Assembly: GCA_963675555.1 (NCBI GenBank)
Contig: OY776678.1
Location: 9,654,171-9,718,170, forward strand
Length of the DNA stretch: 64,000 nucleotides
Source: Leptura quadrifasciata
Taxonomy: Eukaryota; Arthropoda; Insecta; Coleoptera; Cerambycidae
Reading direction: 5' to 3'
Part shown: in pieces, positions 23,199-33,185 of the stretch
Layout: the number at the start of each line of letters is the position of its first letter
Position numbering within the stretch: position 1 is the stretch's first letter
Program-made: the position numbers and the translations under genes
The notes under the pieces: generated by a model
The model's database searches: none
Told to the model about the DNA's origin: nothing
The model's input: the letters and a program-made list of their open reading frames with translations, nothing else

Positions 23199-23752
23199 GT
23201 AAAAATCGCATTAGGTTAAGTGCCTTTTCTGTGCGAAATATAGAAAAATTTTATTAGAAAAACTTGCTCAGAATTAAAAAATATCTCGTGTGCAGTAGTC
23301 GGTTTGGATAAGTGGGAAATTTATACTCAACAATGAAAGACAAATTAATATTAAATTATAAATCAAATGTAGTATATAAAATTCCGTGCAGTTGTGGACC
23401 AGTATATATTGGACAAACTAAACAATTATTAAAAAATAGAATAAATGAACATATATGCTCGTGCAACATAAGACACATTAACAAAAAAGAAAAAACTGCT
23501 CAGAGTAATTTATTGTTTGTATTAAAAATGTCAAGTTTACAAGAAAAAGTTTATCTAATACAATGCACTTTTATTTTTGTTTCCATGGCATATTTTTCTT
23601 AAAACATTAAAATTTTATAAATAAAAAAATGTATTTGGTTTTGTAATTTGGTACAACGACATATTTTTTAATTCTGATCAAATTTTTCTAATAAAATTTT
23701 TCAATATTTCGCACAGAAAAGGCACTTAACTAATGCGATTTTTATTTTTAAG
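23199..23752 (+). mobile_element. Penelope-like fragment bounded by ~80-bp inverted repeat
   Basis: An inverted repeat at about 23,199-23,288 and 23,661-23,752 (shared words GTGCCTTTTCTGTGCGAAAT and its complement) encloses a GIY-YIG open frame. This layout fits a small derivative of a Penelope-like element flanked by inverted pieces of terminal repeat. It could instead be an unrelated foldback element that captured a PLE fragment. Confidence 0.55.
23312..23602 (+). pseudogene. Penelope-like GIY-YIG endonuclease fragment
   Basis: The 96-residue frame includes NVVYKIPCSCGPVYIGQTKQ then LLKNRINEH. This is the start of the GIY-YIG endonuclease domain that sits after the reverse transcriptase in Penelope-like elements, here with the variant VYIG. 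The following 50 residues lose the family pattern. The RT is absent. The endonuclease would nick target DNA; this copy is too short to work. Confidence 0.75.
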
Positions 23753-23800
23753 CCGATTTAAACAATTTTTTTTAAATGATAGAGTTTACCTTGGTGCAAA

Positions 23801-23886
23801 ATTTCAAGGCCTATTTCGATTTCTCTCAGGGCCAAAAATTCAAAAAAAGTGTTAACAATTTTTTATCTCAAATTTGACTAGGCCAC
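23801..23886 (+). repeat. Short dispersed repeat, partner at 25,584-25,675
   Basis: CCTATTTCGATTT, GGCCAAAAAT and TCTCAAATTTGACTA occur in the same order and orientation here and at 25,584-25,675. The two copies are about 1.8 kb apart and non-coding. They may be ends of an undetected element or old solo repeats. Confidence 0.5.
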
Positions 23887-24100
23887 CCAATACTTTTTTA
23901 AGGTCTTTCCATAGCTCGGCACCTTTTTTAGTTCTAATTGCGTTTTTATAAAATTCCTCTTTACTATTCCTTATCATACTCGTAACGAAGTTTCTTTTTT
24001 GTTTGTATTCTTCCCAATCCTCTTCTTTACCGGTTGAAACAGTTTTCTTGTACAATTTATTTCTCATGTTAATGTTTTCTCTTATATCACTATCAACCAT
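23887..24100 (-). pseudogene. LINE EN-RT linker fragment
   Basis: The minus-strand frame contains NKLYKKTVSTGKEEDWEEYK, then RNFVTSMIRNSKEEFYKNAI and AELWKDLKKVLGG. This basic coiled segment, ending in a LW-K-LK motif, lies between endonuclease and RT in Jockey-like LINEs. A closely related piece lies at about 27,760-27,840 in the LINE described there, so both come from the same family. Confidence 0.65.
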
Positions 24101-25583
24101 TAATTTTCATGACCATCATTCTATATTTTCATTTCTTTGTTTGAAGCAATTTTATTAACTACATTTACAATATCTGCTACTAATTTGACTCATATTATAT
24201 TAACATTAATTTACCTATTTATTAATTAAACTTTACTATCAGTATCATAGTATTTAAATTCCATTGCGGACTTCACCTGGAACTCTCCAAAATATTCATT
24301 TGTATATATTTTTTTTTAATATTTAATAATTTTCTGCACATTGCCTGTTAAAAAATTGTACGAAAGTGAAACTAATATATTGAAATTAACACAACAGGAT
24401 GTCAAAGATGAGCTCCTAATCAAATTGGGAGTGATATTTGATGTTTGGCGCCATATCCCTCGGTTGGTGTACAGGTAGAAAGCTGTTAAGATTTTTCTCA
24501 TTAAGGGTCAGGTAAAGAAGCAAAAAAGGTGGTTTGGGGTGTTGCGGTATCGCATGCGAAATCAAGGAAGTTTTTTACGATCTCAAATTAATTTCTTAGA
24601 AGATGCGTTCTGTGTAGCCACAAAACTATCAAAGAAATACAATGAGGCAAACTTTCAGCGATTCATCGTGATATCTTGCTTCCAAGTGTGTACATAATTA
24701 ATGCTGGACGGAAAAGCTACAGGTTTTTATTATCACAATGAGTTAATTCATATATGCAAATAACTATTTTACGTTATTAAATATTAAAATGAAAGAGTCA
24801 TTAAATCATTCGAAATTTAAATATAAGAGGTTTAGACTTTCATGAATATTTATGGCAGGCCTAGGCATAATTAAATTAAATAGTATGCTGACTGATTATG
24901 CCAAAACATTTTTATTTGTAATAACAGTGTGTGTATAAAGGCATTTTATATAAGTGCATATTAAGTTAAAATCCGGGATTGTAACGTCAGTGTACAGATC
25001 CAATTTCGAACCCAAAGCGAACATTTTATTTTAGTATTTACAATGGTATTCTTTTCATAATTTGCATTTTAAAATAAATATCATGCTACATTTGAAGCCA
25101 AAACATTTGCTTGAAAGGGTTATAACAAATTATACACTTGAAAATTCTTAATATTGGCTTGCAATAATATTGGTTATATCTTAAATAACCAATTCAAAAA
25201 TCGCCTATTTTTCTTAGTAATTGCGAAGTAGTCAGTATTTTAATTTTCTGGATATGATAAATATAATCGGATATATGCAACAAAACGGGAGGAAAAAACG
25301 TGGTACAGAAAATAAATTGTTTAAAAATAAAAAAAGTTCCGTAGGATTAGGATTGAAAAAAATGCTTTTCCCCAGCTTTTACCTACCCAGATTATTCATT
25401 TCATTAATAAAATTCTCCTGTCCAGACTATCCGATTCAAAATCTAGACTGGCTCCACTTTTAGCTCAATCAAAGTACGTACAAAAAAAACTATTTTATTA
25501 ATATATTGGCATATATATAATTCTGGCCTTATTTTCAAAAAAATTAAATTTTGCTAAACAGTGAAAAATTTCAGATCGAATTT
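24101..25583. other. No recognisable gene
   Basis: AT-rich sequence with several short open frames, for example 24,316-24,501 (minus) and 25,221-25,463 (plus). None shows a recognisable motif. Confidence 0.35.
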
Positions 25584-25675
25584 CAAAATTTCAATTCCTA
25601 TTTCGATTTTTCCAAGGCCAAAAATCCAAAAATGTGTTAGCAATTTTTTGTCTCAAATTTGACTACGCCACTGTG
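25584..25675 (+). repeat. Short dispersed repeat, partner at 23,801-23,886
   Basis: Second copy of the repeat described at 23,801. Shared words are CCTATTTCGATTT and TCTCAAATTTGACTA. Non-coding. Confidence 0.5.
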
Positions 25676-25999
25676 TTTAGGATACTTTCAAATGGATGTA
25701 ACCGAAATTTATCAAAAAATGTTGGTTTTTAACAGAAACACAGCATAATTAAAATTTATATTATCTTACCGAAATAATTCGAATGTTCATCATGACATTC
25801 ACAATTGTTTAAATAATATTGTTTGCAATGCTCGTTTAGATCGTTATCAGTTGAATTTTAAAAATTATACCATCAATTATTCAATATTGGTAATATTTGT
25901 TTTCTTTAAACATGCTCCATGTTTGGGATAATTATTTTTATTAACGAGTCTTCCAATTATTTTTATTATCGAAAATGGCCTTGAAGGATTATATAAATA

Positions 26000-27840
26000 A
26001 TAATAATAAAGCCCAAAAGCCAAAAATTGAGGCGATATTGAGGAGAAAATAAATTGGTAAATTTTTAATTGTAATGTACATGCTAACTGATCTTAATAAA
26101 AGATGCGCAGTTTATTTATTAAATACCAATTATTATTTACCTGTTACATTTAAGGATTGTTCTCATGGATTTATTTTACAATTTTTACAATTGTTTGTTT
26201 ATTTAGTTTTGGTTAAAACTGCAAAGAATACTTGAGCAATATTCAATGTGTGGAGCTATTGTTGACTTGTATAATAAGATTTTTGTGCTCATCGTTAAAC
26301 GGTTGCCTATTTTTCTCATAAAATAAACTTTTCTTGACATTTTATTTAATACATAGTTACAATGCTTTTTATACTTTAAGTTCCCGATTATAATATCCAG
26401 GTACTTAATTTCTTTAACTTGTTCGAGCTTATAATTATTTATCTCTATATACAAATTTGTTGAGTACATTTAACATAACCTATAATTTTTTCCCATTAAC
26501 ATATATTTTGTTTTACTTAAATTATTACTTTGACTACCATTTATTTAGTACCGCTAATTCCTTATTTACAGTTATATTGTTATATAGTTATATTGTATAA
26601 CTGGTGGTCGAGAGGTGAGCGCACTTGCCTCTCACCCAAAAGTTCCGGGTTCGATCCTCGGTCGTGGTAGTGGAAAATACTGTGAGATTTTTCCACTATA
26701 CACGGATATTGGATATGTGTCCCTTGTCTCTAAATGTGTAGCCCCCTCCCACACAAGGCTCTTCTGGGGCCTTCCGGGATAAAGGGGGTCGTAATTACCT
26801 GTGGTGTTATTATATACATCTGGTTAAGATCATTACCACTTATATACAATATTGTATCATCTGCAAACATGGACATTTTACAGTTACTTGCACACTTAAT
26901 GATATCATTTATATAAAGAATAAAAATAATAGGACCAAGATTAGTTCCCTGGGGAACGCCATGTTCTATCTGTAGCTCACTTGTTGCTGATTTGTAATAT
27001 TTAACTCTTTGTGATTTGTTGTTTAGGTAACTTTTAAACCAATTTAATACGTCATTTCTCAGCCCTATTCCCTTTAACTTGGGCATTAACGACTCCCTAC
27101 TTATTGTTTCAAATGCCCTTTTCAAGTAAAAACATATTACTAAAACCAGTTGATTACCTTCTAAACATTAAAACTATTCATCACATATATTTATAATGGC
27201 AGACTCACAGGACTAATGTTTGCGAAACTCTGATTGATTTTGAACGATAACTTTATTATTATTACAAAAATTCATAAATTGGTCTTTAACTGCCACTTCC
27301 ACAATTTTTTCAAATATTGACACTGTACTTAGTGACCTATGGTCTTCACATTTCGACGAATTTGAAATCTTTGGTATTGGATAACGTAAGAAGTTTTCCA
27401 TGAACGAGGGAAGATACCATATGTCAGCGAAGTATTTACTGGATTAAGAAAACAATCTCTTAATACTTCAAATGCATCTTTGACAACTTTGATACCAATC
27501 ATATATTCAGAGTCTGTAGTCTCCTTCAGTGAATAAATAATTTCTCTTAACCTCTTCATGGTTATTATACCAAATTTTTCAAAAGTACTATATTTTCTAC
27601 ATCGCCCGGAATATATATATTTTTTTGTATATTAAATGATCTAATTATAGTGTCTATAGTTTCAATAAAGTACAGGATAAATTTTTAGGCAATAACATTT
27701 TCTTCTTTTTCCATCAAAAATTATATTATCACATATTTTATCACTTTTTTTAGGCTATATTTTTTAAAGTTCTTTCCATAGCTCGGCACATTTTGTATTT
27801 CTAATTGCATTTTTATAAAATTCCTAATCTAATCTAATTT
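26000..27840 (-). pseudogene. LINE remnant (linker, RT, thumb) split by a SINE
   Basis: Minus-strand order: linker EFYKNAIRNTKCAELWKELK (about 27,830), LRDCFLNPVNTSLTYGIFP and RSWKTSYVI (about 27,440), RSLSTVSIFEKIVE, NQSEFRKH, KRAFETISRESLMPKLKGIG, HGVPQGTNLGPIIFILYIND and SMFADDTILYISG with DD intact (about 26,870). The frame is then interrupted at about 26,815 by a SINE and resumes at about 26,590 with VNKELAVLNKW and the thumb LEQVKEIKYLDIIIGNLKYK. It ends in the GFIIII-type AAT-rich tail near 26,000. Several frameshifts are present and the endonuclease is missing. Confidence 0.85.
26596..26815 (+). mobile_element. tRNA-derived SINE (family 2)
   Basis: The head contains an A-box-like TGGTCGAGAGGTGAGCGC and a strong B box GGGTTCGATCCTCGG about 45 bases later, as in tRNA genes. 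The body includes CCTCCCACACAAGGCTC and ends GTAATTACCTGTGGTGTTAT followed by AT-rich DNA. The body and tail resemble those of the SINE at 55,045. It sits inside the LINE at 26,000-27,840, so it inserted later. Being pol III-transcribed and non-coding, it depended on a LINE for mobility. Confidence 0.8.
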
Positions 27841-28530
27841 AATGAATAACTAAATCTTTGTTTTCCTTTTCCCATATTGTCTCGGAATTAAAAAGCGAAA
27901 TTTCGAAACTATTATAAAGAAATATATTAACTATTATTTATTTATATCTCCGAACTTATTTTTTAAAGAATTGTACCCAGCAAAGCATCACTATGGGCGA
28001 ATTCTTCATCGTATGAACCGAAAATACCAAGGACGTTTACGCAAATTCCACAAAGCCACATAATATAACTATGTGAGGTATTTTATGGCATAACAAAGGC
28101 TTCTAGATAATTTATGTTAAAACATTTTTAACAATAACTGAGTAATTATTCATGTTGATGCATTAATCATAGTTCGATGGATATCTGCAGATAAAGGTGT
28201 TTGTTCATTTAGTTGCATTTGGTGATATGAAAGTTCAAACGTCGTCGTGAAAATCTGACATATCGGCTCTCAGTTGGCGGTTTATAAAAATTAGGAAAAG
28301 ATGATTGGCACAGTACAGTATCTACATTTCAAGAAATTTATTGTTTATATGAATTATAGACACCGAATTTTAATAGATAATTTTGTAATCGATAATTATT
28401 ACAGAAATGACAGATTAAACAAGTTGTACATGAAATAATAACAATAATATTTCCTTTCAAATTTTCATATTATTTCAAAGAAATTACCTAAGCACAAGAT
28501 GTGTTTGTTTGTAAAAATTTCTATATATAT
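27841..28530. other. No recognisable gene
   Basis: AT-rich sequence between a LINE fossil and a DNA transposon; no coding signal is recognised. Confidence 0.4.
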
Positions 28531-28532
28531 AC

Positions 28533-30414
28533 AGGCTGTCCATTTTATCAGTGCACTCGAGAATATCTCACTTAATATCGGTCGTACAATAAAAAATATT
28601 TTTACGAAAATTGTGCCGATTTATATAACCTACAATATGGTTTAAAGACATTTGAAATCCATGGCCTACTTTAAGAGTTATAGCGGAAAATATCGAAAAT
28701 GCGGAAAACGTCTAGGCCAAATATCTCCGTTATTTGAAGAGACACGAGGAACATTCTAAAAATTTTTTGCAAAACAGAGTATTTCAACGAGGTTTTATCT
28801 ATTTTTTTTCAAAACCGCTGTATTTTGAGATTTACTCTTCAGGCTGTTAAAAAAATCATTTTGAAACGGGCGGGTAATGGCGCCACTAAATAGAGTATTT
28901 TTCTCCCTTTTCAATGATATATCACATGCCATATTTATTCATTGGTATTACGTTTGTAATTATAAAAGCATTTTTTTAAATGCAATAATTTTTTTTTAAC
29001 AAGCATTATACTTGCCGTGGAGAAGTATGATTAAATCAAACGATAAAATAATTCAATAACTTGTTCAAATCTTTGCTATAATCAAACATTAACACAATTA
29101 AGAAGAATAAAGTAAATTCAGGTAACAAAAACAAATTAATAATAAAAAGAATATAGCACACAGAACATTAACAACGTGGCAAATTTTTCCAGTAATGGAT
29201 TTTTTAATCGGAATGTTCATTACAATTGGACTTCTGAAAATACACACTGGCATAGACCGACTGGGTTTCAAAATCGTTTTTCAATAAATGTGTGGATAGG
29301 TATTTTAGATACTAATTTAATAGGTCCTTATTTTTATGATGGTCACCTCAGTGGTCAAAGGTACCTAAACTTTTTGAGAAATGAATTTAATGAATTCTTA
29401 GATGACCTACCTTTTGAGAATCGACACAACTTTCAATATTTTCAACGAAATGGAGCTCCTCCCCACAATTCCCAGCTTTGACTCAACATTGGATAGGTAG
29501 CAATGGATTTATTCGATGGCCCTCTCGATCTCCAAATATAACCTCAATGGATTTTTTCTATGGAGGTATATTAAAGATAAGGTGTTTTCGATGACACCGC
29601 AAAATGTAGAGGACCTAAAAGCTCGAATTCAACTAACAGGCATGTATTACAGTTACCCCCGAAACGCTGAGTAATGTTTTAAATGCAGTGCCTCGCCGCG
29701 CTCGATTGTGCATAAGAAATCGCGGTGGACACTTTGAACACTTGATATGATATCTTAAAAATTATTTTGAGGATTAGATAAATATTAATGTTCTGTGTGC
29801 TATATTCTTTTTATTATTAATTTGTTTTTATTACCTGAATTTACTTTATTCTTCTTAATTGTGTTAATGTTTTATTATAGCAAAGATTTGAACAACTTAT
29901 TGAATTATTTTACTGTTTTATTTAATCATACTTCTCCACGGCAAGTATAATGCTTGTTAAAAAATTTTATTGGTTTTAAAAAAATGTTTTTATAATTACT
30001 AACGCAGTACCAATGAATAAATATGGCATGTGATATATCGTTGAAAAGGGAGGAAAATACTCTATTTAATGGCACCATTTCCCACCCGTTTCAAAATAAT
30101 TTTTTTAACAGCCTGAAAAGTAAATCTTAAAATACAGCGGTTTTGAAAAATATTAGATAAAACCTCGTTGAAACACCATGTTTTGCTAGAATTTTTCTCG
30201 TATCTCTTCAAATAACGGAGATATTTGGCTTAGACTTTTTCCGCATTTTCGATATTTTCCGCCATAACTCTTAAAGTAGGCCATGGATTTCAAATGTCTT
30301 TAAACCATTTTGTAGGTTATTTAAATCGGCACAATTTTCGTAAAAATATTTTTTTTTTGTACGACCGATATTAAGTGAGATATTCTCGAATGTCCTGGTA
30401 AAATGGACAGCCTG
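28533..30414 (+). mobile_element. IS630/mariner-like element with ~635-bp TIRs
   Basis: Left TIR 28,533-29,171 begins CAGGCTGTCCATTTTATCAG; right TIR 29,785-30,414 is its near-perfect reverse complement. TA precedes and follows the element inside TATATA runs, consistent with TA target duplication. TIRs make up about two thirds of the 1.88-kb element, leaving only about 610 bp in the middle for a partial transposase. The TIR segment TTTGAAATCCATGGCCTACT has a close match in the fossil element at 38,639-41,732, so they are related families. Confidence 0.9.
29176..29757 (+). pseudogene. IS630-like transposase C-terminal remnant
   Basis: The frame starts at the inner edge of the left TIR and reads SENTHWHRPTGFQNRFSINV, NVWIGILDTNLIGPYFYDG and FQRNGAPPHNSQ. 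The last is the FQQDGAPPH block with the second catalytic Asp replaced by Asn. The first Asp region (FSDE) is missing, because the N-terminal half is deleted. After residue 101 frameshifts set in, but CIRNRGGHFEHL-like ending can be made out near 29,720-29,750. Not functional. Confidence 0.75.
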
Positions 30415-30837
30415 TATATATAGAGAGAGAGACATAGACCTACATAGGTATACACATATCTTATATGTTACCTGAGTATGTAAGAAATTTTTGCTATTAG
30501 GGGAGGTTGGATGCAATCTTGGTGAGGTAACAAAAAGTAAATAGGAAGCAACAGGGGAAAAAAAATGATAAAGTATGTTTTGTGTTTGAAAATACAAAAT
30601 AATATTTAGAAATTTTAGAAAAACTATACGACCTGTATGCACACCTACATACACAGATAAGTGGATATTTGTATTTTTACCGGGATTTTTACCTAATATC
30701 CTTAAATATATGCTTATTTTTTAGAATATGCATCCATACAAGACACGTAGGTATATAGATTTTTTTACATCTAATATTCGGTAGAGTAAGGTCTCTTTTT
30801 TTAAAATATTATTTTTATTAATGTATTTTGGGTAAGA
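30415..30837. other. No recognisable gene
   Basis: AT-rich spacer. The open frame at 30,271-30,654 is a read-through of the TIR and is not coding. Confidence 0.4.
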
Positions 30838-31790
30838 ATGTTTTTATATAGGCCACCCCAGGCTAAAATACAGCATCGTAAAATATAGTCCACAAGAGAG
30901 TTGTAGACTATTAATAGATTCTTTCAGTTTAATATTCCTCTTTGAGAATACAATTTAGATATTAACTGCCTCATACGTTTATTTATATAAGTAATGTGTT
31001 CATTCCATCTTAAATGCTGATCTATCACTACTCCAAGATATTTTATTTTATCAGTTTTCTTTATAACCGGGCATAAACAATCATTTTCTTTGCGGCAATT
31101 ATTTTTGTGTATAAATATATTTTCTGTATTGGGTAGGTCTTTATTCAAAAGAGTTTACTTTTTTCAATGTTTGAGTAAAGCAGACTAGTTTAACCATTTG
31201 TATATAAAGGACATACCTTGTTCAGCCTTTAAAAATGTCCTTGTCTATGTGCCTCCTTTAAAGATCAGGGCAGTATCATCTGCATATGTCCAACAAAATT
31301 TAAAACATTTACAATCGAGTTTATGTATACAAGAAATAAGATTGGGCCTAAAACTGTTCCCTGTGGCACGCCCATGTTTATTTTTAAAGTTCGTTCTACT
31401 AAGAACATTTTTTACACGTACCTGTTGTACTCTATCTGACAGGTAGTTTTCCAAGATATTAAAAGCAGGTCCTCTTATGCCACATTGCTTTAAGCCTTGT
31501 AGCAGGTCATTATGTGAGATGGTATCAAACGCTTTGGCTAAGTCAAGGAATACCGAAATATATTTTTTGTTTTCATTTATGTTATATATAATTTCTTTAA
31601 TTAAGTCAATAACAGCATCTTTCGTACTAGTTTCCTTTTTAAAGCCAAATTGTCTCTCCGTAATCACATTAAAACTACCGAAGAAGTCCATTAAACGATT
31701 TTTAACAGAATTTTCAAATATTTTCGCAAAATCATTTATAAGGGATATGGGCCTATAATTATTTGGATTAGGTAAGTAATTATTGCTTTT
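30838..31790 (-). pseudogene. LINE RT remnant (minus strand)
   Basis: Minus-strand order: NNYRPISLINDFAKIFE (about 31,750), ERQFGFKKETSTKDAV, KKYISVFLDLAKAFDTISHN, IRGPAFNILENYLSDR. Then, in a shifted frame, NMGVPQGTVLGPILFLVYIN, and TYADDTALIFKGG with DD intact (about 31,270). A thumb segment IKYLGVVIDQHLRWNEHITY follows at about 31,040-30,980, and a decayed C-terminus near 30,850. The frameshift lies between the KAFD and PQG motifs. Endonuclease missing. Resembles the LINE at 20,540-21,850. Confidence 0.8.
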
Positions 31791-33185
31791 ATTATTTTTT
31801 CAAATTTTGATGACATTTTTTTCCCGATATTAATGAAACATGTATTAAAAATAATTGAAAAATAATCTAAACCGGTCTATGAATGAGTCTTATTAATATA
31901 CATCTTTGTAAAAAATAGACGTTTATTCCGATTTTATTTTTGAAACAATAAGATTAAAGAAATTTCAACGTCTCTTTTTTTATGATCGTAAAACATATCA
32001 TGAAATATCTGGCATTATATTTATTAATGCAGTGGAAAACAAATGTAAGGGTTATGATGAAAGCAACCGGCGCGAAATTTGTTAACATTAAAAAATCATG
32101 TCTTGACAATCTCATAACACGAGCCTTTCCTCGAATGGGGTGTTTCCCCTTGGGGTATGTAAGTATATGCGATATGAAAAGCACATTTAAAACCTGTTGC
32201 AACCCCTAAGACACCACGCTATCCCTTTCAATAAAATACCAACTTGAACCCCCGAGGTTATGACATTTTTTGAACTTCTGCTTGAATATATTCAGTCAAG
32301 GAATCTAAACACTCGTCAATGCACTTAAACCCCAGTTTATGATTCAGCTAGGGAAAAGAGCTTTAAAAATTACCCCTAAACTCGGAGATTGAGATTTATA
32401 GGGTTCACATTGATGATGATAAAGTGTTTGCAAATATTTATTATCCGTTTATTACTCGTAACGACGATGTTTTTTAGGTTTTAATTAGCATAAAGTAAAT
32501 TTGAATGGGAAGCTGTCTATAAAAAAGAAAGTTGGTTTATTGCTGACGCTTAAAAAAGTGTCCGACAAAAAGGTGAATTGCCTTATTATGAATACTAAGC
32601 AAGCAATTCATCGGGACGTGTCAGGGTGTTTTTTAGAGCTTCTCAGAAGGCTGTCAGTAGCCATAAAAAATGCATTTAATATTTTACTTACCATATTTTA
32701 TTTCGGCCGAAGGCGTGTTAAGGGATGTGTTTATTTCTGAAACAAGGATAAACAATATTTAAATGGCATTGTAAGTGAAAAAAGGATTCTGTAGGTAAGT
32801 TGGACATTGTAAAGAATATATTTTAAGAAAAATATTGTTAAGACGATTAAGAGGAATTCAATAGAACACTGTTGTCTAAACTGTGATTATTTAACAGGTA
32901 TATTCAATATTAGCATTCTAGATTTTAGAAAGGTTTGTGTATCATTAATATTTTTATATAGCTACTACATAATACGATAGACTGTTGCCCTTTACTCGGT
33001 ATTATCAAATTTGATATACATAGAATTAACTCTAGACACAATATAGGTACCCAGAAAAAATATTTTATTAAACTTATCCTTTAGATCATTAAAGATATAG
33101 GAAAGTCAAAATATAAGTATAAAATATACATTATACTAATTTCCTAAAATACAATACGAATTTGTTAAAATTCTAATTCGTTCTA
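31791..33185. other. No recognisable gene
   Basis: Mixed AT-rich DNA with short open frames, such as 31,982-32,209 and 32,501-32,740 on the plus strand, without recognisable domains. The segment 32,200-32,400 is slightly GC-richer but non-coding. Confidence 0.35.
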
